Assembly: GCA_002238425.1 (NCBI GenBank)
Contig: MPMJ01000020.1
Location: forward strand, 1-52,687
Direction: 5' to 3'
Source of the DNA: SAR202 cluster bacterium bin16
Lineage (GTDB): Bacteria > Chloroflexota > Dehalococcoidia > Lucifugimonadales > Australimonadaceae
Length of the DNA stretch: 52,687 nt
Shown here: positions 8,620 through 15,663 of the stretch, in pieces
Layout: every line of letters begins with the position of its first letter
Position numbering within the stretch: position 1 is the stretch's first letter
The notes under the pieces: model-generated
What the model was told of the DNA's origin: nothing
Databases searched by the model: none
What the model saw: only the letters and a program-made list of their open reading frames with translations
Made by a program: the position numbers and the translations under genes

Positions 8620-8790
8620 ATGGGCCTGGGCAATCAGGCAGAAGCGCTGTACGGCGTCGACAAGCAGGAGAACCCGCCAGAAGAGATGACGTCGTCCCAG
8701 CTGCGCGAGGAAGGCAAGCGTCGCGCTGCACGGCGCAAGGCCCGCCCGAAGTCACGCATCGCAAAGCTGCGGGCGTGGTTCAACCTCTGA
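8620..8790 (+). CDS. small basic hypothetical protein, 56 aa
   Basis: The product starts MGLGNQAEALYGVDKQENPP and ends in a very basic helix-like segment (KRRAARRKARPKSRIAKLRA). The residues before the ATG, in the same frame (TTADQLRR), also look protein-like, so a longer or degraded gene is possible. There is no good ribosome site before the ATG. It lies 292 bases upstream of the serine recombinase, on the same strand, and may belong to the same mobile unit. Function unknown. Confidence 0.35.
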   Translation: MGLGNQAEALYGVDKQENPPEEMTSSQLREEGKRRAARRKARPKSRIAKLRAWFNL

Positions 8791-8987
8791 TCCTGGGACT
8801 ACATGGGTAACCCGAGAAGGGACCCTCGCGCCCCCGGACACCGCCGAACTGCACCTCTCCAGGGGAGTCCCTCTGCGCACCGCGCAGTCTCGTTCTGGTC
8901 GCCGCCCTCGGGCATGACTCGCTCCTCGGCCCGAGTTGCCATCCACAGAAGGCAGTGTCTGCCAAGGGCTCCGTGTCCTCCCGATAG

Positions 8988-9030
8988 TGACATTTGCCCC
9001 TTGACCGGCGCTCCGGGGGAATCAGACCAT
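8988..9030 (+). promoter_or_regulatory. TGACA/GCCCCTT motif plus -10-like hexamer before recombinase
   Basis: TGACAT at 8988-8993 is followed by GCCCCTT and, after a total spacer of 31 bases, by GACCAT at 9025-9030. The same arrangement, with TACnnT as the second part, occurs at 10687, 22887, 26701 and 48254 (minus). Here it ends 51 bases before the recombinase ATG, where a promoter is expected. Confidence 0.5.
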
Positions 9031-9081
9031 TGATTCCACGCCCCCTCGGGCTAGCAGCAATGTGCAAAAGGAGCGCCTCCC

Positions 9082-10689
9082 ATGACCGAACGACAGACCC
9101 CGACCGCCGCAGCCGTCTACGCACGCGTCTCCAGCGACCGGCAGGACGTCGACCTCTCCGTCGCTGCCCAGCTCCGCGCGCTCCGGGAGTACGCAGAGCG
9201 CAACGGCTTCATCATCGTCCGCCAGTACGTCGACGAAGCCGAGAGCGGACGCGTCGCAGACCGGCCCCAGTTCCGCCGCATGATCGACGAGGGCAGCAGG
9301 CCCAGTTCACCCTTCGAGGTCATCCTCGTCTGGAAGTTCTCCCGCTTCACCCGCAAGCGCGAGCACGCCGTCGCCTTCAAGTCCATGCTCCGCAAGAAGG
9401 GCATCCGCGTCGTCTCCATCACCGAGCACTCAGACGACACCCCCACCGGCAAGCTGATGGAGGCCATCATCGAGAGCGTCGACGAGTTCTACAGTGAGAA
9501 CCTCGCGCAGGAGGTATTGCGGGGGATGCGGGAGTCCGCCTCTCGCGGCTTCTGGATGCCCACCCTCGCCCCCTACGGCTACCGGAAGGTCCACGTCCAG
9601 GACGGCGTGAAGAAGCGGCCCAAGCTGGAGCTGAACCCGCCCGCAGATGCGGTGGTGCGTCGCATGTTCGACATGGCGCTGCACGGTTCCACAACCCTCG
9701 ACATCGCCAAGGCGCTCAACGCCGACGGCGTGCCGAGCCCGTTCGGGGCGAAGTGGCTGAAGGCTACGATCTACCGGATGCTCTCCAACGAGGTGTACAC
9801 GGGCACGCTGGTGTGGGGGACGAGGGCGAAGGATAACGTGCCCCCGGTGCGCGTGGAGAACGCCTTCCCGGCCATCGTCAGCCAGCAGGAGTTCAAGCGA
9901 GTCGCGCGGATGCTGGTCTCCCGCGCACCCAAGAGCGTGCACCCGAGACGCATCGCCAGCCCGTACCTGCTGAGCGGGCTGCTGAAGTGCGAGGCGTGCG
10001 GGAGGGCGCTGAGCGCGTCGGAGGCGCACGGGGGCCGGTACACCTACTACGTGTGCCACTCGCTGCTGAACCGGGGGAAGGGGACGTGCGCGACGCCGCG
10101 ACTGCGCGCGAAGCGGTTCGAGCGCCTGATCATCGAGCAGATACGCGAGCACATCCTGACCGAGAGCAACATGCGCGACCTCGTGCGGATGGTGAACGAG
10201 GAGATGGACAATGTGATCGCGGGGGAGCGTGAGCGGCTGGAGGCTGCGGAGCTTGAGCTGCGGGAGGTTCGCCAGCGGATGGACCGGCTGTGGCAGCTGG
10301 TGGAGAAGACGGATATGACGGTGGAGGACATCCTTCCGCGCATCCGTCACCACCAGGAGAGCCAGGAGCGGTTGGAGCGTGCTGCGGATGAGGCTCGGAT
10401 TGAGCTGGACGCGCGGCTGGCGGGGGTGCAGGATGCGGAGGTGGTGGCGGCGTATGCGAGAGAGATGGGGGAGTGGCTGTTGGAGAGCGGGCTTGCGGAG
10501 ACGAAGGCGTTCCTGCGGACGTTCATCAGGGAGATCGTGGTGCGTCCGGGGCGTGCTACGATCCACTACGCGGTTCCGACCCCGGAGGACAGTCCTATAG
10601 GGGGAGCGGACGTGGCGGAGGTTGCGCTGGGGCGTCGGTTTATGAAATCAGTATCGCGTGGGGAGCCTGTCGAACCACGAGCCCACTGA
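9082..10689 (+). CDS. large serine recombinase / site-specific integrase
   Basis: The 535-residue protein opens with a resolvase catalytic domain (AVYARVSSDRQ, nucleophile Ser17, residues about 10-150). A Recombinase DNA-binding domain follows (YGYRKV, then LNADGVPSPFGAKW and VYTGTLVWG, about 170-270). A zinc ribbon (CEACGRALSA with later Cys residues, about 300-340) and a long coiled-coil (about 370-450) come next. This matches phage-type large serine integrases that recombine attP and attB. AAGGAG stands before the ATG. Its last residues (SRGEPVEPRAH) are encoded by a repeat-like sequence rather than by family sequence, so the C-terminus may have been replaced. No phage structural genes, directionality factor or att sites were recognised nearby. 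Confidence 0.9.
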   Translation: MTERQTPTAAAVYARVSSDRQDVDLSVAAQLRALREYAERNGFIIVRQYVDEAESGRVADRPQFRRMIDEGSRPSSPFEVILVWKFSRFTRKREHAVAFKSMLRKKGIRVVSITEHSDDTPTGKLMEAIIESVDEFYSENLAQEVLRGMRESASRGFWMPTLAPYGYRKVHVQDGVKKRPKLELNPPADAVVRRMFDMALHGSTTLDIAKALNADGVPSPFGAKWLKATIYRMLSNEVYTGTLVWGTRAKDNVPPVRVENAFPAIVSQQEFKRVARMLVSRAPKSVHPRRIASPYLLSGLLKCEACGRALSASEAHGGRYTYYVCHSLLNRGKGTCATPRLRAKRFERLIIEQIREHILTESNMRDLVRMVNEEMDNVIAGERERLEAAELELREVRQRMDRLWQLVEKTDMTVEDILPRIRHHQESQERLERAADEARIELDARLAGVQDAEVVAAYAREMGEWLLESGLAETKAFLRTFIREIVVRPGRATIHYAVPTPEDSPIGGADVAEVALGRRFMKSVSRGEPVEPRAH

Positions 10690-10896
10690 CACGCGCCCCT
10701 TACGCGCCCACCCCGCCCCGCCCTACTATGGTTCCTGATGCGAGGCCGGGCGCCCGGCGCGAACCGTTGGGGCCGTTCAGGAGGGCAGTGGCGCAGAATG
10801 TCCCGAAATGTCTCACTCAGACCAAACGCACAGGGCGGGACTCAGAGGTGGCATGTTGCGGAATGTTGCAGATTGTTACAGGGTTCTTCGCGGGCG
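10687..10896 (+). ncRNA. intergenic element with promoter motif and about 10-nt repeats (copy C)
   Basis: TGACAC (10687-10692), GCCCCTT and TACTAT (10724-10729, 31-base spacer) are followed by a perfect palindrome (10745-10758). Short repeats come next: TGTCCCGAAA at 10799, TGTCTC, an inverted CGGGAC at 10836, CAGAGGTG at 10843-10850, and then TGTTGCGGAA, TGTTGCAGAT and TGTTACAGGG. CTTCGCGGGCG closes it. The architecture parallels copies A (22887) and B (48254, minus), but the repeat core differs. The element fills most of the non-coding stretch 10690-11066. Whether it is transcribed is not shown by sequence; a cis-acting binding array is the alternative. Confidence 0.45.
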
Positions 10897-11066
10897 TTCC
10901 TCTGGCGGCCCGTCCGCACGAGTGACTGGCATGCCTCATTGCGGAACATCAGCGCTCGCGGTTGCGCAGGCGGCGCTCATTCCCGGTCGTTCGGTGAACA
11001 TCGTGGGACGCCTGCCCGTGCGGTACACTCTCTCCGCCCCTGAGCAAGCGTAAGAGGAGGGCAACG

Positions 11067-12116
11067 TTGGAATACCGAGAGGTTGGCAACACCGGCGTCG
11101 AAGTCTCTGAGATCGGGTTCGGCGGAGGCGGCAACGCCGGGCTGATGGTGCGGGGCACGCCCGAGCAGCAGCGCGAGGCCGTCGCGCGCGCCATCGAGTT
11201 GGGCATCAACTACTTCGACCAGTCGCCCGACTACGGCGACGGCGTCTCGGAGACGAACCTCGGACGGCTGATGAAGGAGCTCGCCTTCCGGCCGTACCTC
11301 ACCACGAAGATCGAGGTGCGCGCCGACAACCTGGACGACATCGCCGGTCACGTAACCCGCTCGCTCGACGAAAGCCTGGAACGCCTCGGCGTCGACTACG
11401 TCGACTTCCTCCAGATACACAACGGTCCGCTCATGGAGCGTCCCGAACTCTCAGGCCGCGCCTACGCCCGGCTCTGGATCGAGGACTACCTCAGGCCCGG
11501 CGGCGCGCTGGAAGGCCTGCAGCGCGCTCAGAAGAGCGGCAAGGCGCGCTTCATCGGCTTCATCACGCGGGGCGGCGACGGCGACGCTGCACGTCAGCTC
11601 ATCGACACCGGCGTCTTCAGCCTCATCAACGTCTCGGTCAACCTGCTCAACCCGTCGGCAGGCATCAAGCCCGACGGGATGCGCTTCGACGCCGACTGGG
11701 ACGGCATCCTGAACTATGCGGCAGCGCGCGGCGTCGGCGCCGCGATCTACTCCCCGCTGGCAGGCTGGTTCCTGACCGACAACGCGGCGGAAGGGGGCGC
11801 GGCGCACCCCCTCGCCAGAGGGTCGCGCAGCCCGGAGGTCGACGCGGAGGGGCTCCATTGCGCCCGTGCGCTGAGGTTCCTCTCGCGGAAGCTCAGTCCC
11901 GACACGCAGGAGGACGACCACAACCTCGCCGAGGCCGCGCTCCGGTTCGTGCTCTCGCTCAACGGGGTGTCGACGGTCCTCGGCGGCTTCTCGGACGCCC
12001 GCCAGGTCGAGGAGAACGCCGCCTGCTCCGGCAAGGGCCCGCTCTCCGTGCAGAACATGAAGCGCATCGAGATGGCCTGGCGCGCCAACTTCGGCCTCGA
12101 TACGGCGGGGGAGTGA
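11067..12116 (+). CDS. aldo/keto reductase
   Basis: The 349-residue protein fits the AKR TIM-barrel family, NADPH-dependent reductases of aldehydes and ketones. The catalytic tetrad can be placed: Asp and Tyr in NYFDQSPDYGDG, Lys in LTTKIEV and His in LQIHNG. The C-terminal cofactor region includes ALRFVLSLNGVSTVLGGFSD. Translation starts at TTG with GAGGAGGG upstream; no better ATG exists. It is slightly longer than common AKRs because of an insertion near residues 120-150. It faces the vapC gene 22 bases away. The substrate cannot be told from the sequence. Confidence 0.85.
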   Translation: MEYREVGNTGVEVSEIGFGGGGNAGLMVRGTPEQQREAVARAIELGINYFDQSPDYGDGVSETNLGRLMKELAFRPYLTTKIEVRADNLDDIAGHVTRSLDESLERLGVDYVDFLQIHNGPLMERPELSGRAYARLWIEDYLRPGGALEGLQRAQKSGKARFIGFITRGGDGDAARQLIDTGVFSLINVSVNLLNPSAGIKPDGMRFDADWDGILNYAAARGVGAAIYSPLAGWFLTDNAAEGGAAHPLARGSRSPEVDAEGLHCARALRFLSRKLSPDTQEDDHNLAEAALRFVLSLNGVSTVLGGFSDARQVEENAACSGKGPLSVQNMKRIEMAWRANFGLDTAGE

Positions 12117-12138
12117 GAGGGGATTGGAGCGGCTCCGC

Positions 12139-12534
12139 CTACGCAGTAGCGTCGAGGCGGTTCAGATTGCCGGGCCAGTCCAGGATGCGCCGATCGCTTG
12201 TCACAAGCCGGTGCCCCTCAAGAGCAGTAGCGATGATGATGCGGTCGGCAGGGTCGCCATGGAGATCTGGCAGAACTCCGGCTCGTGCGGCGATGATCCC
12301 GGTGACAGATATCTCAACCAGTCCGGCTTCAAGAAGCTCCTCGCGCCAAGAGGCGATGTCCTGCAGGACAGCGAGCCGTCCCTTCTCCTGCAGCATCCCC
12401 AATTCCCAGAATGAGATGGCAGACACGGCCACGTCTCTCGCTTGCACCGCGCGGTCGATCGCTCTACGCGCCTGCCGGCCCAGTCGACCGCCCCCAAGCC
12501 TCACCCAGAGCAGCGTGTGCGTATCCAGCAGCAT
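12139..12534 (-). CDS. vapC: PIN-domain toxin, VapC family
   Basis: The 131-residue protein starts MLLDTHTLLWV. The acidic residues of a PIN nuclease are present: Asp4 in LLDTH, Glu in SFWELG, Asp in DPADRIIIATA and Asp in VTSDRRIL. PIN toxins cleave RNA, often tRNA, and are neutralised by the partner protein. Its ATG overlaps the antitoxin stop by one base (TGATG), so the two are translationally coupled. The subtype resembles PIN toxins paired with Phd-type antitoxins. Confidence 0.85.
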   Translation of the reverse strand: MLLDTHTLLWVRLGGGRLGRQARRAIDRAVQARDVAVSAISFWELGMLQEKGRLAVLQDIASWREELLEAGLVEISVTGIIAARAGVLPDLHGDPADRIIIATALEGHRLVTSDRRILDWPGNLNRLDATA

Positions 12535-12797
12535 CAAAGCAGGTCGTCCCAGTTCCTGCCGGACTCGGCCTCCCATTCCACGTCGATGGGTTCAACGATG
12601 TCACCGAGTATCACGATCTTGTCACGATCGACGCCGAACCAACTCTTCGGTTTCTCCCGGTATGGCATGAGCTTCGAAACCGGACGCCCGTTCTTCGTGA
12701 TGACGATCTCCTCGCCGGTGGCGGCGACCTCGTCCATGAGTTGCAGGCACTTCGCCTTGAACTCGGATGCCTTGATGGTCTTCGTCCCTGTTGCCAT
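12534..12797 (-). CDS. Phd/YefM-type antitoxin
   Basis: The 87-residue protein opens with TIKASEFKAKCLQLMDEVAA and IVITKNGRPVSKLMP, the Phd/YefM DNA-binding fold. The C-terminal part (WFGVDRDKIVILGDIVEP, ending WDDLL) is the usual toxin-binding tail. It is the first gene of the pair with the PIN toxin. Thirty-three bases upstream of the start is a perfect 20-bp palindrome overlapping the promoter, as expected for self-repression by the toxin-antitoxin complex. Confidence 0.87.
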   Translation of the reverse strand: MATGTKTIKASEFKAKCLQLMDEVAATGEEIVITKNGRPVSKLMPYREKPKSWFGVDRDKIVILGDIVEPIDVEWEAESGRNWDDLL

Positions 12798-12825
12798 CTC
12801 ACGCCCTCGCGGTCAGTCTGTAGCG

Positions 12826-12854
12826 AGTATACCATGGTCATGACCATGGTCATA
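12826..12854 (-). promoter_or_regulatory. promoter and operator of the phd-vapC pair
   Basis: ACCATGGTCATGACCATGGT at 12831-12850 is a perfect 20-bp palindrome, itself made of repeated ACCATGGTCA half-sites. On the minus strand a -10 box, TATACT (12831-12826), touches it, and a weak -35 (TATGAC) lies at 12854-12849. Binding here would block polymerase. Confidence 0.7.
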
Positions 12855-12919
12855 TCAGCCGGTCATTCCTCTGCGCTACCCCGTGCTACACTCCCGCCAC
12901 CCTCCACCGGAGACGCACG

Positions 12920-14635
12920 ATGACCGACGCCACACCAACCCGGATGACCATCAGTAAGGGCGAGGCGCGCGCGTCGCGAGGGATGGTGGCGACGAAGGAC
13001 GTCCACGCTACGCGGGCAGGGCTGCAGATGCTCGAGATGGGCGGCAACGCGGTCGACGCTGCGGTCGCGGCGTGCTTCGCCGTCGGCGTGGTGGAGCCGG
13101 AGTCGAGCGGCATCGGCGGAGGCGGCTATCTCGTCTACCAGGTCGGCGGCAGGGGCGGCGTCGTGGGCTTCCCGATGCGCGGGCCGCTCGACGCCCGCCC
13201 GGACATGTACGAGCTCACCGGCGAGGCCGCGGTTGGCAACTTCGGCTGGCCCGGCGTCGTCAACAACGAGAACCTCGATGGACCGCGGTCCATCGCGACT
13301 CCCGGCGCGGTAGCGGGGCTGTGCGAAACGCACCAGCTGTTCGGCAGGCTGCCGCTGCGCGAGGTGCTTGCGCCCGCGGTGTCGCTCGCGCGGGACGGCC
13401 ATTCGCCCGGCTGGGAGAACATCTACTCGTGGGGGCTCCTCTTGCACCGCCTCTTCGCGTTCGAGGAGTTGCGCCGCATCCTCATGCCCGATGGGCGGCT
13501 CCCTGCCGGCGACGCGACTACTCCCGCGTTCCTCCGCCAGCCGGAGCTCGCCGACGTGCTTGAGGCTGTCGGGCGCGACGGCCCGCAGGCGTTCTACGCC
13601 GGCGACGTCGCTGGCGCGCTCGTGTCCGGCATCCGCGACAACGGCGGCATCCTCTCCGAGCGGGACCTCGCGGGGTATCGCCCATTCGTCTGGGAAGGTG
13701 GCCTGGAGTTCTCGTACGGCGATTGCACCGTACGCGTGCCACCGTTCGCTTGCGCCGGAACCACCTCAGCGATGACGTTGCGCCTGCTGGACGGCTTCGA
13801 CGTGCAATCGATGGGCCACAACTCGCCCGACGCGCTCCACGCTTACATCTGCAGCGCCCGCCTCGCCTACGCCGACCGCTTCACCTACCTCGCCGACCCT
13901 GCGTTCGTCAGCGCGCCGTGGCAGGGACTCGTCTCCGACGGCTACTCCGACCTGCGGCGTGGCCTCATCGACATGCAGCGCCTCGGCTCCGCCGAGCCGG
14001 GCGACCCGTGGGCGTTCGACGACGGCGTGCCCGGCGAACCTCTGCCCGCGAGCGCACCAGCGCTCGACTCCGGCACGACGCACCTGTGCGTCATCGATGG
14101 CGAAGGCAACGCGGTGTCGCTCACGAACACGCTCATGGCGGGCTTCGGCTCCGGGTTCGTGCCGAAGGGCACCGGCATCGTAATGAACAACGGCATGATG
14201 TGGTTCGACCCCGTGCCGGGGCGCGTGAACTCGATCATGCCGGGCAAGTACCCGCTCAACAACATGACTCCTGCCCTCGTGCTGGACGGCAACGGCGTCC
14301 GCATGGCGGTAGGCGCGACCGGAGGACGCCGCATAACGAACTGCGTTACGCAGCTCATCTCCAAGGTGGTCGACTACGGCATGGGCCCGCAGGAGGCGAT
14401 CGACGCCCCGCGCGCCGACTGTTCCCAACCCGCCACGCTCGTCCACCGGGACCTTCCCGCCGACGTGGTCGCGGAGCTCGAACGGCGCGGCCACCGCATC
14501 CAGGTCATCGGGGAAGGCCACGTACAGGGCGGCTTCGCCAGCTTCGCGAGCCCCGTCGCCATCGTCCGCGACCCGGACGGCACCCTCCGCGCAGGCGTGG
14601 ACACGTTCCATTCAGCGTATGCAGAGGGATTGTGA
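12920..14635 (+). CDS. ggt: gamma-glutamyltransferase family protein
   Basis: The 571-residue protein has the N-terminal hallmark GGNAVDAAVAACFAVGVVEP and the GIGGGGYLV loop. The self-processing site is in LDSGTTHLCVIDGEGNAVS, where Thr386 would become the N-terminal nucleophile of the small subunit. The glycine-rich VGATGGRRI and the end GGFASFASPVAIVRD also match. Family members transfer or hydrolyse gamma-glutamyl groups of glutathione or related amides. No signal peptide is seen, so it is probably cytoplasmic, as in many GGT-like enzymes of unknown substrate. It stands alone, 45 bases before a small antitoxin gene. Confidence 0.9.
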   Translation: MTDATPTRMTISKGEARASRGMVATKDVHATRAGLQMLEMGGNAVDAAVAACFAVGVVEPESSGIGGGGYLVYQVGGRGGVVGFPMRGPLDARPDMYELTGEAAVGNFGWPGVVNNENLDGPRSIATPGAVAGLCETHQLFGRLPLREVLAPAVSLARDGHSPGWENIYSWGLLLHRLFAFEELRRILMPDGRLPAGDATTPAFLRQPELADVLEAVGRDGPQAFYAGDVAGALVSGIRDNGGILSERDLAGYRPFVWEGGLEFSYGDCTVRVPPFACAGTTSAMTLRLLDGFDVQSMGHNSPDALHAYICSARLAYADRFTYLADPAFVSAPWQGLVSDGYSDLRRGLIDMQRLGSAEPGDPWAFDDGVPGEPLPASAPALDSGTTHLCVIDGEGNAVSLTNTLMAGFGSGFVPKGTGIVMNNGMMWFDPVPGRVNSIMPGKYPLNNMTPALVLDGNGVRMAVGATGGRRITNCVTQLISKVVDYGMGPQEAIDAPRADCSQPATLVHRDLPADVVAELERRGHRIQVIGEGHVQGGFASFASPVAIVRDPDGTLRAGVDTFHSAYAEGL

Positions 14636-14681
14636 CACCTGGTGCTTCCATGTAGCCCAGAGTCTGTTCGAAAATGTCCAC

Positions 14682-14882
14682 ATGGCACGCACCACTATCG
14701 ACATCGACGACGCTGCATGCGCCGAGGTGATGCGGCGGTACCGGCTCGCCACGAGGGAAGAAGCGGTTAGCTTCGCCCTGCGGACGTTGGCGGGTGAATC
14801 TGCGTCGCTCGACGAGGTCCGTTCCATGCGCGGAATCGGTTGGGACGGCGACCTCGACGCGATGCGCGCCGCAACCCAGTGA
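14682..14882 (+). CDS. VapB-type antitoxin without adjacent toxin
   Basis: The 66-residue protein MARTTIDIDDAACAEVMRRY has the ribbon-helix-helix start of VapB antitoxins. Its tail (VRSMRGIGWDGDLDAMR) resembles the toxin-wrapping segment. The ATG at 14682 is preferred over 14619 because the extra residues are not family-like. A vapC gene normally overlaps the stop; here the overlapping gene is a glycosyltransferase (GTG at 14879). The toxin seems to have been lost or replaced. Confidence 0.75.
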   Translation: MARTTIDIDDAACAEVMRRYRLATREEAVSFALRTLAGESASLDEVRSMRGIGWDGDLDAMRAATQ

Positions 14883-15645
14883 ACCTCACCATCATCGTCC
14901 CCGCGTTCAACGAGGCGGACTACCTCCCGGCGACAGTGAACGCGATCCAAGTCGCTGCGGAGCACCTGCACACCCACTCCGACGCCGAGGTCGAGGTGGT
15001 CGTAGTCGACAACAACAGCACCGACGATACCGCCGCTATCGCTCGCACCGCGGGCGCGGCAGTCGTGCACGAGCCGGTGCAGGGCATCGCGCGGGCGCGC
15101 AACGCAGGAGCGCGTCACGCTCAGGGCGACGTGCTGGTGTTCGTCGACGCGGACGCGCTCGTGTCCCCTGCCCTCCTCGAGGCCATCCACGACGCGATGA
15201 GCGACCCGTCCTGCATCGGCGGCGGCGTAGACGTCGAGTACCAACCCCGCCGGCGGTCCATGCGGCTCTACCTGAGTGCGTGGCGGCTGCTTGGACGCCG
15301 GATGAGGCTGGTACAGGGCGCAACGCAGTTCTGTCGCAGGAGTGTCTTCGAGCAGGTCGGGGGCTACGCCGAGCAGGCGTGGATAGGCGAAGACGTGGAC
15401 TTCTACAGGAGCATGGAGCGGCTCCCCCGGAGCGCGGGGGGGGGGGGTCGGGTGATCGAGGCGCCGCCGGGAGCGCGGGCGGCGTGGTTCGGTTCATCGA
15501 GCAGCCACGTGTGCAGGCGTCGGCGCGGCGCTTCGACAAGTGGCCGCTGTGGAAGACGCTGCTCTGGACAAACCCACTCTTCACCGCGCTGTTCCGCCGC
15601 CGCAAGGCGTTCTGGGCAGGCTGGTACAGACGCCCGGTGCGGTAG
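14879..15645 (+). CDS. family 2 glycosyltransferase, frameshifted at an 11-G tract
   Basis: From the GTG at 14879, overlapping the antitoxin stop, the frame gives a GT-A domain: LTIIVPAFNEADYLPATVNA, VVVVDNNSTDDTA, VFVDADALV (the DxD-type metal site) and WIGEDVDFYRSME. After an 11-base G run (15436-15446) the frame is lost. The expected end (VVRFIEQPRVQASARRFDKW, then PLWKTLLWTNPLF) continues one frame over to the stop at 15643. One added or two removed G residues would restore about 255 residues. This could be a contingency tract, a real mutation or a sequencing error. Unshifted, the frame would run to 15811 with nonsense sequence. Confidence 0.75.
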
Positions 15646-15663
15646 GGCGTACCGCCGGTGTCC

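Noticed and set aside
8800..11066. An attP/attB core or prophage around the serine recombinase
   Set aside because: I could not find a convincing direct repeat flanking the gene, nor phage structural genes, so no att site is called.
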